DNA of 64,000 nt from Candidatus Rhodoferax randersensis (lineage in GTDB: Bacteria; Pseudomonadota; Gammaproteobacteria; Burkholderiales; Burkholderiaceae_C): contig JADKEH010000009.1 of assembly GCA_016718155.1 (NCBI GenBank), positions 93,858-157,857 of the forward strand, given 5' to 3'. Both the position numbers and the translations under genes were made by a program. This document shows positions 17,903 through 26,046 of this stretch, piece by piece. Every line of letters starts with the position of its first letter. Within the stretch, counting starts at the first letter, position 1. The notes under the pieces are model-generated. The model was not told where the DNA came from and did not search any database. It was given only the letters and a program-made list of their open reading frames with translations.

Positions 17903-18151
17903 ATGAAGAAAATAGCCACAGTCCTTTTATCCATTGCCCTAACTGCTACGGTTTGTGTAGCAGCCGAGAAACATGGCGATGCCGAGAAGAAGCAGGACAT
18001 TGCCCGCCACCGCGCCATGGCCGCCGCCCATGAGGCGGCTGCAAAGTGTCTGGAGGCCGGCAAGCCGGAAGAGACTTGCCAGAAGGAACTTCAGGCCGCC
18101 TGCAAGGGTCTAGCTATTGGTAAGAGTTGCGGCATGAAACATGAACATTGA
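17903..18151 (+). CDS. Small secreted Cys/His protein
   Basis: 82 residues. A signal peptide (MKKIATVLLSIALTATVCVA) is followed by a charged helical mature part with four Cys (49, 59, 67, 76) and five His (24, 36, 43, 80, 82), ending CGMKHEH. The spacing of Cys and His suggests metal binding or a disulfide-stapled helical hairpin; no known family was recognised. It starts 5 bp after the permease stop and so belongs to the transporter operon. Part of the signal peptide (TATVCVA) is encoded by a hairpin repeat at 17945. It overlaps nothing of the DUF3299 gene if that starts at 18234. Confidence 0.75.
   Translation: MKKIATVLLSIALTATVCVAAEKHGDAEKKQDIARHRAMAAAHEAAAKCLEAGKPEETCQKELQAACKGLAIGKSCGMKHEH
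17945..17961. repeat. GCTAY-N7-RTAGC hairpin repeat, copy 2 (inside small secreted protein gene)
   Basis: GCTAC-GGTTTGT-GTAGC, 5-bp stem and 7-base loop, extended to 6 bp by a flanking T/A pair. It encodes the end of the signal peptide (ATVCVA). Confidence 0.7.
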
Positions 18152-18233
18152 GACCTTGCGGGACAGACCGGAGCATAGCGACGCTCTGTCCTCAACTGAT
18201 CAGGGATGTCCGGTCGACACACGGGGTCATGGA

Positions 18234-18746
18234 ATGAAGCGGATCACATTTATCTTGAGCGTGCTGATGGCCCTGTTGCCACCGGCCGCCGTGGCGCAAC
18301 TGAGCCCACCAATTGCGGGCGGTATTCCCAGTGGCAGCGGCCCTGGCGTGCACAGCCCGGACAGCCCCTTTGCCCCCTTGCCGCAACGCGCGGACGTGGT
18401 CGCCTGGTCGGTTCTGACCACCGTCAAGACCAGGCAAGAGAAGAACCGCTTGTTGCCGGTGTTCCCTGCGCCGGTCATGGCCCTGCATCAAAAAAATCAG
18501 CGCATTCAGGGCTTCATGATGCCGCTGGAACCGGGCGAGAAGCAAACCCATTTTCTGCTGAGTTCAGTGCCCATGACCTGCGGGTTTTGTGTGCCGGGCG
18601 GTCCTGAGAGCATGGTCGAGGTGAAGACCAAGACGCCCGTGAAGTACAGCATGGAGCCGGTCGTTGTAGAAGGCCGTTTTCTGGTGCTCGCCGATGACCC
18701 CTACGGCCTGTACTACCGCATGACCGATGCGGTGGGCGTGAAGTAA
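18234..18746 (+). CDS. DUF3299 domain periplasmic protein
   Basis: 170 residues. A signal peptide (MKRITFILSVLMALLPPAAV, cut after VAQ) is followed by the DUF3299 core: WSVLTTVKTRQEKNRLLPVF, IQGFMMPLEPGEKQTHFLLS and VPMTCGFCVPGGPESMVEVK with a CxxC pair. DUF3299 proteins often sit beside ABC ATPase/permease pairs in zinc-repressed operons. The ATG at 18234 begins a clean signal peptide; a start 31 codons upstream would not. It is followed after 4 bp by the next small gene. Confidence 0.85.
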   Translation: MKRITFILSVLMALLPPAAVAQLSPPIAGGIPSGSGPGVHSPDSPFAPLPQRADVVAWSVLTTVKTRQEKNRLLPVFPAPVMALHQKNQRIQGFMMPLEPGEKQTHFLLSSVPMTCGFCVPGGPESMVEVKTKTPVKYSMEPVVVEGRFLVLADDPYGLYYRMTDAVGVK

Positions 18747-18750
18747 ACCA

Positions 18751-19161
18751 ATGGCCTGGCTGGCACACGGTACCCGTCTGCGGCATGGGGCCACCCTGGG
18801 CTGCCTGCTCGCGCTGGCGTTGGCCCTGGTGCTCAGTCAGACCTGGGGTCTGGTGCATGGCGTGGTGCACGGCGGCGCCAGTGGGTCGGGGCCGCAGGCG
18901 CAGTGGCGGTTAGTGTCGGACCACGGCGCTACACACCAGCCAGGGTCCGGGGATTCCCTCATGGCGGCGTTTGGTCATTCAGACAGCCCGACCGAGTGTC
19001 GGCTCTACGACCAGGTCAGTCACGCTGACGCGCTGCCCGCAGTGGTGGCCGGGGTGCTGCCGCTGGTGCTGCAACCCTTTGTTCTTTCGGTTCTTTCGGG
19101 CCTGGCCGTGGCCCGCTGGCACGCGCAATTTCAGGCGCGCGGGCCTCCCACGGTTCCTTGA
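18751..19161 (+). CDS. Small membrane protein of the metal-uptake cluster
   Basis: 136 residues. A hydrophobic N-terminal segment (LGCLLALALALVLSQTWGLV) runs into HGVVHG. A hydrophilic middle follows with FGHSDSPTECRLYDQVSHAD, then a second hydrophobic stretch (VVAGVLPLVLQPFVLSVLSG). The His/Cys/Asp-containing middle, placed outside the membrane between two helices, could bind a metal. No named family was recognised. It sits between the DUF3299 gene and the TonB receptor gene on the same strand, which suggests a shared role. Confidence 0.7.
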   Translation: MAWLAHGTRLRHGATLGCLLALALALVLSQTWGLVHGVVHGGASGSGPQAQWRLVSDHGATHQPGSGDSLMAAFGHSDSPTECRLYDQVSHADALPAVVAGVLPLVLQPFVLSVLSGLAVARWHAQFQARGPPTVP

Positions 19162-19243
19162 ATCCCTCTCGCCAGTGGCCGCCCGCTGATCGTTTGGTCA
19201 GCGCTCGCGCCTGACTTGTTGTCTCGATTCAACGGACCTTTTC

Positions 19244-21325
19244 ATGAACAAATTTTCACTCGCCCTCGTTTCGGTGGGCTCACTCTCGTACTTCTGCGCC
19301 CAGGCGCAACCGGTCGGCGCGACCACGCTGGCGCCCGTTACCGTCACCGGCAATCCGCTCGGCGCGACCGACCTGATAGCGCCCGTGACGCAGTACTCCG
19401 GCACTGAGCTGCTGCTGCGGACCAAGACCACACTGGGCGAGACGCTCGACGGCACGCCGGGCATCAGCAGCACCTACTTTGGCCCCAATGCGAGCCGACC
19501 GATCATTCGTGGTCTGGACGGTGACCGCATTCGCATTCTGAACAACGGTGGCGCGGCGGTAGACGCCTCCAGCCTAAGCTATGACCATGCGGTCAGCGCC
19601 GACCCACTGAGCATCGAGCGCATCGAAGTGTTACGCGGACCTGGTGCGCTGCAGTATGGCGGCAGTGCCGTTGGCGGCGTGGTCAACGTGATCGACAGTC
19701 GCATCCCCCGCGAGGCCCAGTTTGACGGCAAGGGTGGTGTTGGCGGCAAAGCGAGTCTGGGCTGGGCCAGTGGCAACAGGGAGCGCGGCGGTGGCGCCGT
19801 CATCGAAGCCGGCACAGACCGCTATGCCTTGCATGCCGACATGTTCAAGCGTGGCACCGACGATGTGGCCGTCCCCGTGGTCCTGCCGTGCAGTCGGCCA
19901 GGCTCTGCGGCGCAGGCCAGTCGAATCTGCAATTCAGCCAGTGACAGCCAGGGTGGCGCGTTGGGCGGCTCGCTGTTGTTTAAGGATGGCTACCTGGGTG
20001 CCTCGTTCAGTGGCTTGCGAAGTGACTACGGCACCGTGGCCGAGGATGAGGTCACGATTGCCATGAAGTCCGACCGCTATGCGTTGCAGGGTGAGTGGCG
20101 CGCTTTGGGCGGCCCGCTGCAAAGTGTCAAGGCGCAGTTCAGCAGCACACACTACCAACACACCGAATTTGAGGGCGCCGAGGTGGGCACGGTGTTTGGC
20201 AACCGCGGCGTTGACCTGCGCCTGGAGGCCCGTCACGCCCCGATCGGACGCCTGGACGGCTTGGTCGGGCTGCAGGCCGAAAGCGTGCGCTTTTCCGCTG
20301 ACGGCGCCGAGGCTTTTGCGCCCCACAGCCGAACCCAGCAAGCCGCCGTGTTCGCCTACGAGGAGCTCGCCATGGACTGGGGCAAGCTGAGTTTTGGTGC
20401 CCGGCTGGAGTCGGTCCGGGTTGAGTCGTCCGCCAACCCCCTGGTCGCGCGCTTTGCATCCGTCCGCCGAAGTTTTCGGCCAGGTAGCTACGCACTGGGC
20501 GCACTGTGGAAGCTCTCGCCCGGCTGGCAGCTAACCGGCAATGTGGCCTACAGCCAGCGTGCGCCAAAGGACTATGAGTTGTTTGCCGACGGCCCTCATA
20601 TCGCCACCCATGCCTATGAGGTGGGCAACGCCGGTTTTTCCAAGGAGAAGTCCACCAATCTCGACCTTGGCCTGAACTGGCAAGATGGCGCTCACCGGAT
20701 GGCAGTAAGTGCATTCGTCAACCGGTTCAGCAACTACATCGCTCTGGGTGCGACGGGCCTGGACCGCGACACCGAGGGAAATGGCGCCGTCGGGGGCGTT
20801 TCGGATTGCGGCGACGGCACGTCGACCGAGTCCGGCTGTGCGGCTGAGCTGCTGCCGGAATATGTTTACCGGCAACTGCCTGCGCGCTTTCATGGATTGG
20901 AGGCCAGCGCCAACGTTCGGCTGGCCGAGCGTCCAGCGGTGATTGACTTGCAGTTGCGCGCCGACGTGGTGCGTGCGCGCAATGGTGATACCGGCGAGCC
21001 GCTGCCCCGCATCGCGCCGGCACGCCTAGGCGCCACTCTGCTATGGACTCAGGGCTCGTGGACGGGAAGTGTCGGGCTCAACCACGCTGCGGCGCAAACG
21101 CGGGTGCCCAGTGGGCAACTGCCGACCAGCGCCTATACGCTTTGGAATGCCGCGCTGACGCACCGCGTGCAAGCCGGCGCTGCGAACCTGTTGCTGTTTG
21201 CGCGGCTGGACAATGCGGGCGACGTTTTGGCGTATTCAGCCAGCTCGATCCTGACGCACACCGCGCCGGGCAAAGCCCCGTTGCCGGGGCGCAGCATCAA
21301 GGTGGGGCTGCAGGGGCAGTTCTAG
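19244..21325 (+). CDS. TonB-dependent outer membrane receptor, ZnuD-like
   Basis: 693 residues. Signal peptide at 1-22, TonB box-like LAPVTVTGN at about 29-37, then the plug domain with TLGETLDGTPGISSTYFGPN, RPIIRGLDGDRIRILNNGG and ERIEVLRGPGALQYGGSAVG. The barrel follows to a C-terminal aromatic residue (GLQGQF). The plug sequence is close to the ZnuD/zinc-receptor group. Expected role: energy-dependent uptake of zinc (possibly haem or another metal) across the outer membrane. No Zur-type palindrome was seen in the 82 bp before it, so regulation is open. Confidence 0.85.
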   Translation: MNKFSLALVSVGSLSYFCAQAQPVGATTLAPVTVTGNPLGATDLIAPVTQYSGTELLLRTKTTLGETLDGTPGISSTYFGPNASRPIIRGLDGDRIRILNNGGAAVDASSLSYDHAVSADPLSIERIEVLRGPGALQYGGSAVGGVVNVIDSRIPREAQFDGKGGVGGKASLGWASGNRERGGGAVIEAGTDRYALHADMFKRGTDDVAVPVVLPCSRPGSAAQASRICNSASDSQGGALGGSLLFKDGYLGASFSGLRSDYGTVAEDEVTIAMKSDRYALQGEWRALGGPLQSVKAQFSSTHYQHTEFEGAEVGTVFGNRGVDLRLEARHAPIGRLDGLVGLQAESVRFSADGAEAFAPHSRTQQAAVFAYEELAMDWGKLSFGARLESVRVESSANPLVARFASVRRSFRPGSYALGALWKLSPGWQLTGNVAYSQRAPKDYELFADGPHIATHAYEVGNAGFSKEKSTNLDLGLNWQDGAHRMAVSAFVNRFSNYIALGATGLDRDTEGNGAVGGVSDCGDGTSTESGCAAELLPEYVYRQLPARFHGLEASANVRLAERPAVIDLQLRADVVRARNGDTGEPLPRIAPARLGATLLWTQGSWTGSVGLNHAAAQTRVPSGQLPTSAYTLWNAALTHRVQAGAANLLLFARLDNAGDVLAYSASSILTHTAPGKAPLPGRSIKVGLQGQF

Positions 21326-21737
21326 CGCCAAAGAACTTCGTCATTGCGCACGCAGTGAAGCAATCCAGGACTCCTGAATCCATGGACTGCCGCGCTGCGC
21401 TCGCAGTGACGCCATCTGGTTCAAGGTCCGTGTGCGGTTCAGACCCGGAACTGGAGGCTCGCAATGACGGGGCCGTTCTTGATGTCGGGTGGGAAAAAAC
21501 TGCCCACTCCAGCTAGCGCAGAGCAAGAGTGGGGCGATATTCACTTGGTGTCGGGCCCGGGTCGCCAAACGATCCGATAATGGGCGAAACGCATAAGAAT
21601 TTCGACCAGGGTTAAACGACAGGTCCGCATTGCGGTCACTATGCGCTTGAGTATCCGAGCCCTGACAGGTCATTTTTTGTGCGCCCACGCAGCTGGGGGT
21701 CGGGTCGCCACGTACCCCTCTGTTCTTTGTTTGCATC
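21326..21737. other. Non-coding region with repeat, before PAS-GGDEF-EAL gene
   Basis: A 412-bp gap. Its first 140 bp hold a dispersed palindromic repeat (21339-21465). The rest (about 21480-21737) should contain the promoter of the next gene, but no clear promoter or operator was recognised. Confidence 0.5.
21339..21465. repeat. CGTCATTGCG-type dispersed palindromic repeat
   Basis: The segment 21339-21411 runs from CGTCATTGCG, through GTGAAGCAATCCAGG and ATGGACTGCCGCGCTGCGC, to TCGCAGTGACG, so its two ends pair. A further inverted end, GGCTCGCAATGACG, lies at 21451-21464. This matches the common bacterial element that begins CGTCATTGCGAGC and ends GCTCGCAATGACG, found many times in numerous genomes. 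It has no coding capacity and lies just behind the TonB receptor gene, where it may also act as a transcript-end hairpin. Confidence 0.7.
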
Positions 21738-24700
21738 ATGGTGCCCGTTGAGTCGCGACAGCCAATGACGCCGCGCGTGGTGGCGGTCCTGGTGTTTCTG
21801 TTGGCGTTGCTGGTTTGCGCCGTGGTGATCTGGTACGGCGCGGCCCATCCCGTTGGACCGGGCGACACCGGGCCACTGCAGGCCTGGGTGGCGTCGTGGG
21901 GTCTGTCGGCCAAGATGGCGGCCGCACTTGGGTTCAGCGTCGCGCTGGCCCTTTTGTTCAAACTCCTGAGTGACTTGCGCGCACACAAGCGCCATCTGGA
22001 GGCGCTGGTGGCAGTTCGCACGGCCGAGCTGGAAGCCAGTGAGACCGATCTGAAACGTGCGCAGGCCGCGGGCCGTGTGGGTAGCTGGGCGCAAGACCTG
22101 ACCCAGGGGCGCCTGACGCGCCAAAGCCCGGTGATTTGGTCGGCTGAGACCTACCGCATCTTTGGGGTTCCAGTCGGCACCGCCGTCGATTTGCAGATGT
22201 TCATGGACCACGTCCATCCCGATGACCGTGTCGAGTTGGAACAGCACTGGCGCCAGGCGATCAAGGGGCAGCGTTACGACCTTGAATTTCGCATTGTCGT
22301 GGGCGGGGAGGTGCGTCGCGCGCATAGCCAGCTTGACTTTGTGTTTGACCGAAACGGTCGCGCCGAGCGTTGCGTGGGTTCCTTGCAGGATGTCACCGAG
22401 CGCTGGCGCAACGACGTGGCGCAGCGCGTTGCCAAGGATCGTTTGACAGCATTGATCGAGGCCATTCCCGATGCCATCTTCTTCAAGGATGGACAGGGGC
22501 ACTGGCTGATCACCAACGAGGCCGGCCAGCGTCGCTTCAAGTTGCAGGGTTTTGACTGGTACGGCAAGACCGATGGCCAAATGGCCGTCGAGCGACCGGG
22601 TTACCGCGAATTGCATCGGGCCTGCATCATCGAGGATGAAAAGGCGTGGAACTCGCCCGAACCCGTTCTGGTGCAACAGCGCATGGTCAACGAAGCTGGC
22701 GGCGTGCGCGTATTCGAAGTGCGCATGCTCGCGCTTCGTGACGACGTGGGCGAGCGCCGCGCGCTGGTGGTGCTTGATCGGGAAATCACCAAGATCAGGC
22801 AAGCCGAGGTCGAGCTGCATAACGCCGTGGACGCGCTCAACGACAGCCTGGAGCGGACCAAGTTGCTGCTTGACGCAGCACTCGATGCCGTCATCAACAT
22901 GGACCAAGATGGTTGTGTGATCGGCTGGAACCACCAGGCCGAGGCCATCTTTGGCTATACCGCGGCACAGGCCATGGGGCGCGATGTCGCCGACTTGATC
23001 GTGCCGCCGCGCAGCCGACAGGCGCATCGGGACGGCATGGCGCGCTACATGCGCACGTCGACACCGACGATTATTGGGCGCCGGGTCGAGGTTATCGGCA
23101 TGCGTGCCGACGGCTCCGAGTTCCCGATCGAACTGACGGTGGCGGCGCTGCAGCGCCATGGCGTGTTCACGTTTAGCGCGTATGTGCGTGACATCACCAG
23201 CCGCAAACTCGCCGAGGGGGAGTTGCGTATCGCGGCCGCGGCCTTCGATGCGCAGGAGGGGATGGTCATCACTGACCCGGATGGCACGATTGAGCGGGTC
23301 AACCAGGCCTTCACCGCGATCACCGGTTATTGCGCCGAAGAGGCTGTTGGTAAGAACACCAGCCTGCTCAAGTCGGGCCGACACAGCAGTGCCTTTTTTG
23401 GTGCGCTATGGCACGATCTTCTGCGCCATGGCGTCTGGCAGGGTGAATTGTGGAACCGGCGCAAGAACGGTGAGGTCTATCCGCAATGGTTGGGAATTTC
23501 GGCAGTTCGTGACGTGCAAGGTGAGGTCACGCACTATGTCGGCATGCTGTCCGACATCACGGTTCGCAAGGCGGCCGAGGCAGAGATTCGGCAACTGGCG
23601 TTTTACGATTCGCTCACCAACTTACCCAACCGGCGAATGCTGACCGACCGCCTGAAACAGGCCCTGGCCAGCGCCCGGCGCAACCAGAGCCACGGGGCCT
23701 TGCTGTTCATCGACCTGGATCACTTCAAGACCCTCAATGACACCATGGGACACGCGCAAGGTGACTTCCTGCTGCAGCAGGTGGCCGGGCGTCTCAACGC
23801 CGCCATTCGTGAAGGTGACACTGTGGCGCGGCTGGGTGGCGACGAATTCGTGGTGATGTTGCAGAACCTCGATGCCAACGTGACCGATGCCGCCAGCCAG
23901 GCCGAGGCGGTTGGCGAAAAGGTGCTTGCCGCGCTGAGGGCGCCTTACCAGTTCAACACGCTGGTGCACCACGGCAGTGCGAGCCTGGGCATCGCGCTGT
24001 TTGACGATCGGCATGACTCGGTCGATGAATTGCTCAAGCGTGCCGATCTGGCGCTGTACCAGGCCAAGGACGGCGGGCGCAACACGCTGCGATTCTTTGA
24101 CCCGGACATGCAAGTGGCCGTGACCGCCCGTGCCGCGCTGGAGGTGGACCTGCGCTATGGCCTGGAGCATGACCAGTTGCGGCTGCACTACCAGCCGCAG
24201 GTGAACGATCAAGGCCGCTTGACCGGTGCCGAGGCATTGGTGCGGTGGCAGCACCCCGAGTATGGCCTGGTGATGCCTGGGCGTTTCATTTCGATGGCCG
24301 AGCAGACCGGGCTGATCCTGCCGCTTGGACACTGGGTTTTGGAGACGGCCTGTGCGCAGCTTGCGCAGTGGTCCCGGCAGGAGGCAACGGCGCACTTGAC
24401 CCTGGCCGTCAATGTCAGTCCACGCCAGTTTCACCGCGAGCATTTTGTGGACGAGGTGTTGGCCGTGCTCCAGAACACCGGCGCACCAGCGTCGCGCCTC
24501 AAGCTGGAATTGACCGAAAGTCTGCTGGTCAGTGACGTCGAAGACATCATCCGCAAAATGGCCGCACTCAAGCGTCGCGGGGTGGGCTTCTCGCTGGACG
24601 ATTTTGGTACCGGCTACTCGTCACTGACCTACCTCAAACGCCTGCCGCTGGACCAACTCAAGATCGACCAGTCATTCCTGTGTGATGCGCTGACCAACCC

Positions 24701-24899
24701 GGATGACGCGGCTATTGCCAGCGCCATCATTGCCCTGGGTCAGAGCCTGGGCATGATGGTGATCGCCGAAGGCGTGGAGACCCCCGACCAGCGCGACTTC
24801 CTGCGCGGGGAAGGCTGCTACAACTACCAAGGCTTTTTGTTTGGACATCCGGGTCCGATCGAGTCGCTGGCGCCCTGGATAGTTGGACCAAAGGGCTGA
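21738..24899 (+). CDS. Membrane PAS-GGDEF-EAL cyclic-di-GMP enzyme
   Basis: 1053 residues. Two membrane helices near 9-32 and 55-75 are followed by a short coiled region and at least four PAS-type modules (about 95-220, 235-350, 370-490, 495-615). The GGDEF domain (about 625-790) has an intact RLGGDEFVV, and an I-site REGD exactly five residues before it. The C-terminal EAL domain (about 800-1050) has AEALVRW, DDFGTGYSSLTYLKRLP and the late IAEGVETPDQ motif. Both domains look catalytically complete, so it could make and break c-di-GMP. The sensed signal is unknown. Single gene, no operon partner. Confidence 0.93.
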   Translation: MVPVESRQPMTPRVVAVLVFLLALLVCAVVIWYGAAHPVGPGDTGPLQAWVASWGLSAKMAAALGFSVALALLFKLLSDLRAHKRHLEALVAVRTAELEASETDLKRAQAAGRVGSWAQDLTQGRLTRQSPVIWSAETYRIFGVPVGTAVDLQMFMDHVHPDDRVELEQHWRQAIKGQRYDLEFRIVVGGEVRRAHSQLDFVFDRNGRAERCVGSLQDVTERWRNDVAQRVAKDRLTALIEAIPDAIFFKDGQGHWLITNEAGQRRFKLQGFDWYGKTDGQMAVERPGYRELHRACIIEDEKAWNSPEPVLVQQRMVNEAGGVRVFEVRMLALRDDVGERRALVVLDREITKIRQAEVELHNAVDALNDSLERTKLLLDAALDAVINMDQDGCVIGWNHQAEAIFGYTAAQAMGRDVADLIVPPRSRQAHRDGMARYMRTSTPTIIGRRVEVIGMRADGSEFPIELTVAALQRHGVFTFSAYVRDITSRKLAEGELRIAAAAFDAQEGMVITDPDGTIERVNQAFTAITGYCAEEAVGKNTSLLKSGRHSSAFFGALWHDLLRHGVWQGELWNRRKNGEVYPQWLGISAVRDVQGEVTHYVGMLSDITVRKAAEAEIRQLAFYDSLTNLPNRRMLTDRLKQALASARRNQSHGALLFIDLDHFKTLNDTMGHAQGDFLLQQVAGRLNAAIREGDTVARLGGDEFVVMLQNLDANVTDAASQAEAVGEKVLAALRAPYQFNTLVHHGSASLGIALFDDRHDSVDELLKRADLALYQAKDGGRNTLRFFDPDMQVAVTARAALEVDLRYGLEHDQLRLHYQPQVNDQGRLTGAEALVRWQHPEYGLVMPGRFISMAEQTGLILPLGHWVLETACAQLAQWSRQEATAHLTLAVNVSPRQFHREHFVDEVLAVLQNTGAPASRLKLELTESLLVSDVEDIIRKMAALKRRGVGFSLDDFGTGYSSLTYLKRLPLDQLKIDQSFLCDALTNPDDAAIASAIIALGQSLGMMVIAEGVETPDQRDFLRGEGCYNYQGFLFGHPGPIESLAPWIVGPKG

Positions 24900-25037
24900 T
24901 GCTGGTCGCTGTCCGTCAGCGCCGGTGGGCGATTTGTCGCGCCGTCATGCAACCGGTCGCAAAGGGGGCGCCAAGGGCGGACTGGGTCACTACATTTGCT
25001 CCCAACGAGCCACACCGGCTTGCACGAAAGGGCCACC

Positions 25038-25268
25038 ATGCCGTACACCACAGACCGATCTACCCGCGTCATAGGGCTTGCCCTTGCACTGGGGGCGGCA
25101 CTCGCCATTCACGGCACGATGCTGTGGGGCTTCGACGGCGTCGCCGCGCAGGCCGCCGCCACATGCGCGGCTGACAACACTACGACGGCCGTCTCCCGAC
25201 CTGCTACTTCGAAGCAGTCAGAACCGAGCACAACGGGCACAGTGTCCAAGTCCCCAATATCGGCTTGA
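25038..25268 (+). CDS. Small single-pass membrane protein (GxMLxGFDxVA type)
   Basis: 76 residues. A hydrophobic segment (RVIGLALALGAALAIHGTML) is followed by WGFDGVA, then a Thr/Ser/Ala-rich tail that is probably exported and disordered. The junction motif G-x-M-L-x-G-F-D-x-V-A recurs in another small protein of this window (34227-34439), so this is probably a real gene of an undescribed small family. A purine-rich GAAAGG precedes the start. Expression is not proven and the function is unknown. Confidence 0.55.
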   Translation: MPYTTDRSTRVIGLALALGAALAIHGTMLWGFDGVAAQAAATCAADNTTTAVSRPATSKQSEPSTTGTVSKSPISA

Positions 25269-25355
25269 CGGAGTGTTCGGGCTTGCGGTCAACGTGCCCG
25301 TTCACCCGTTTGTAGACACCACAGGCCCGCATGGCGCGGCGCTTGCGACCGGACT

Positions 25356-25994
25356 TCAAGGGGCAAGGCGCTCGCGCAGCCAGCCGCCATCGGCTTGGGG
25401 CGTGTAGCGCAGGCGGTCATGCAGGCGGCTCTTGCGGCCTTGCCAGAATTGCCATTGCTGCGCTTGCAGCCGGTAGCCACCCCAGTGCGGCGGGCGCGGC
25501 GGCTGCAGCAGAAATTGGGCGCCGTATTTGGCTGCATTGGCCACCAGCACGCTGCGCCCGGAGATCACCTGGCTTTGGGGGGAGGCCCAGGCGCCGATGC
25601 GTGAGTCCAGCGGGCGGGTGTGGAAGTAGGCGTCGCTCTCTTCGTTGCTGACCTTTTGCACCAGGCCTTCGATGCGCACCACGCGCTCCAATTCGACCCA
25701 GTGGAATTGCAGCGCGGCATAGGGGTTGCCGGCCAGTTCCTGGCCCTTGCGGCTGGCGTAGTTGGTGTACCAGACGATGCCCTGCGCATCAAAACCCTTG
25801 ATCAACACCACCCGGGTGCTCGGGCGCAGGTCGCTGCCGACGGTGGCCAGTGTCATGGCATTGGGCTCGGGCACTTCGGCGGCGATGGCTTCGTGCAGCC
25901 ACTGGTCAAACTGCTGCAGGGGGTCGCTGTGCGAGGCGCTCTCACTGAGTTCATGGCGCTCGTAGCTCTTTCGCAGGTCGGCTATATTGGTCAT
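25356..25994 (-). CDS. pdxH: Pyridoxamine 5'-phosphate oxidase
   Basis: 212 residues. A cytoplasmic FMN enzyme that oxidises pyridoxamine or pyridoxine phosphate to pyridoxal phosphate. Family motifs: PNAMTLATVGSDLRPSTRVV, GIVWYTNYASRKGQELAGNP, FHWVELERVVRIEGLVQKVS, and at the C-terminus WGGYRLQAQQWQFWQGRKSR followed by LHDRL. The length is typical. It is a single gene, with its 3' end facing the small membrane protein gene. Confidence 0.95.
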   Translation of the reverse strand: MTNIADLRKSYERHELSESASHSDPLQQFDQWLHEAIAAEVPEPNAMTLATVGSDLRPSTRVVLIKGFDAQGIVWYTNYASRKGQELAGNPYAALQFHWVELERVVRIEGLVQKVSNEESDAYFHTRPLDSRIGAWASPQSQVISGRSVLVANAAKYGAQFLLQPPRPPHWGGYRLQAQQWQFWQGRKSRLHDRLRYTPQADGGWLRERLAP

Positions 25995-26046
25995 GACGAC
26001 AGTATAGAAACTTGTGCCAATTGCCTTGCGGCTGAAGGATGGGTAG

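Noticed and set aside
21639..23384. A 581-codon minus-strand frame opposite the PAS-GGDEF-EAL gene
   Set aside because: No recognisable domain, and the plus-strand gene has complete motifs across the same region.
26007..26016. CTTGTGCCAA before pdxH, similar to half of the palindrome at 35550
   Set aside because: Only one half-site without a partner; chance similarity is likely.
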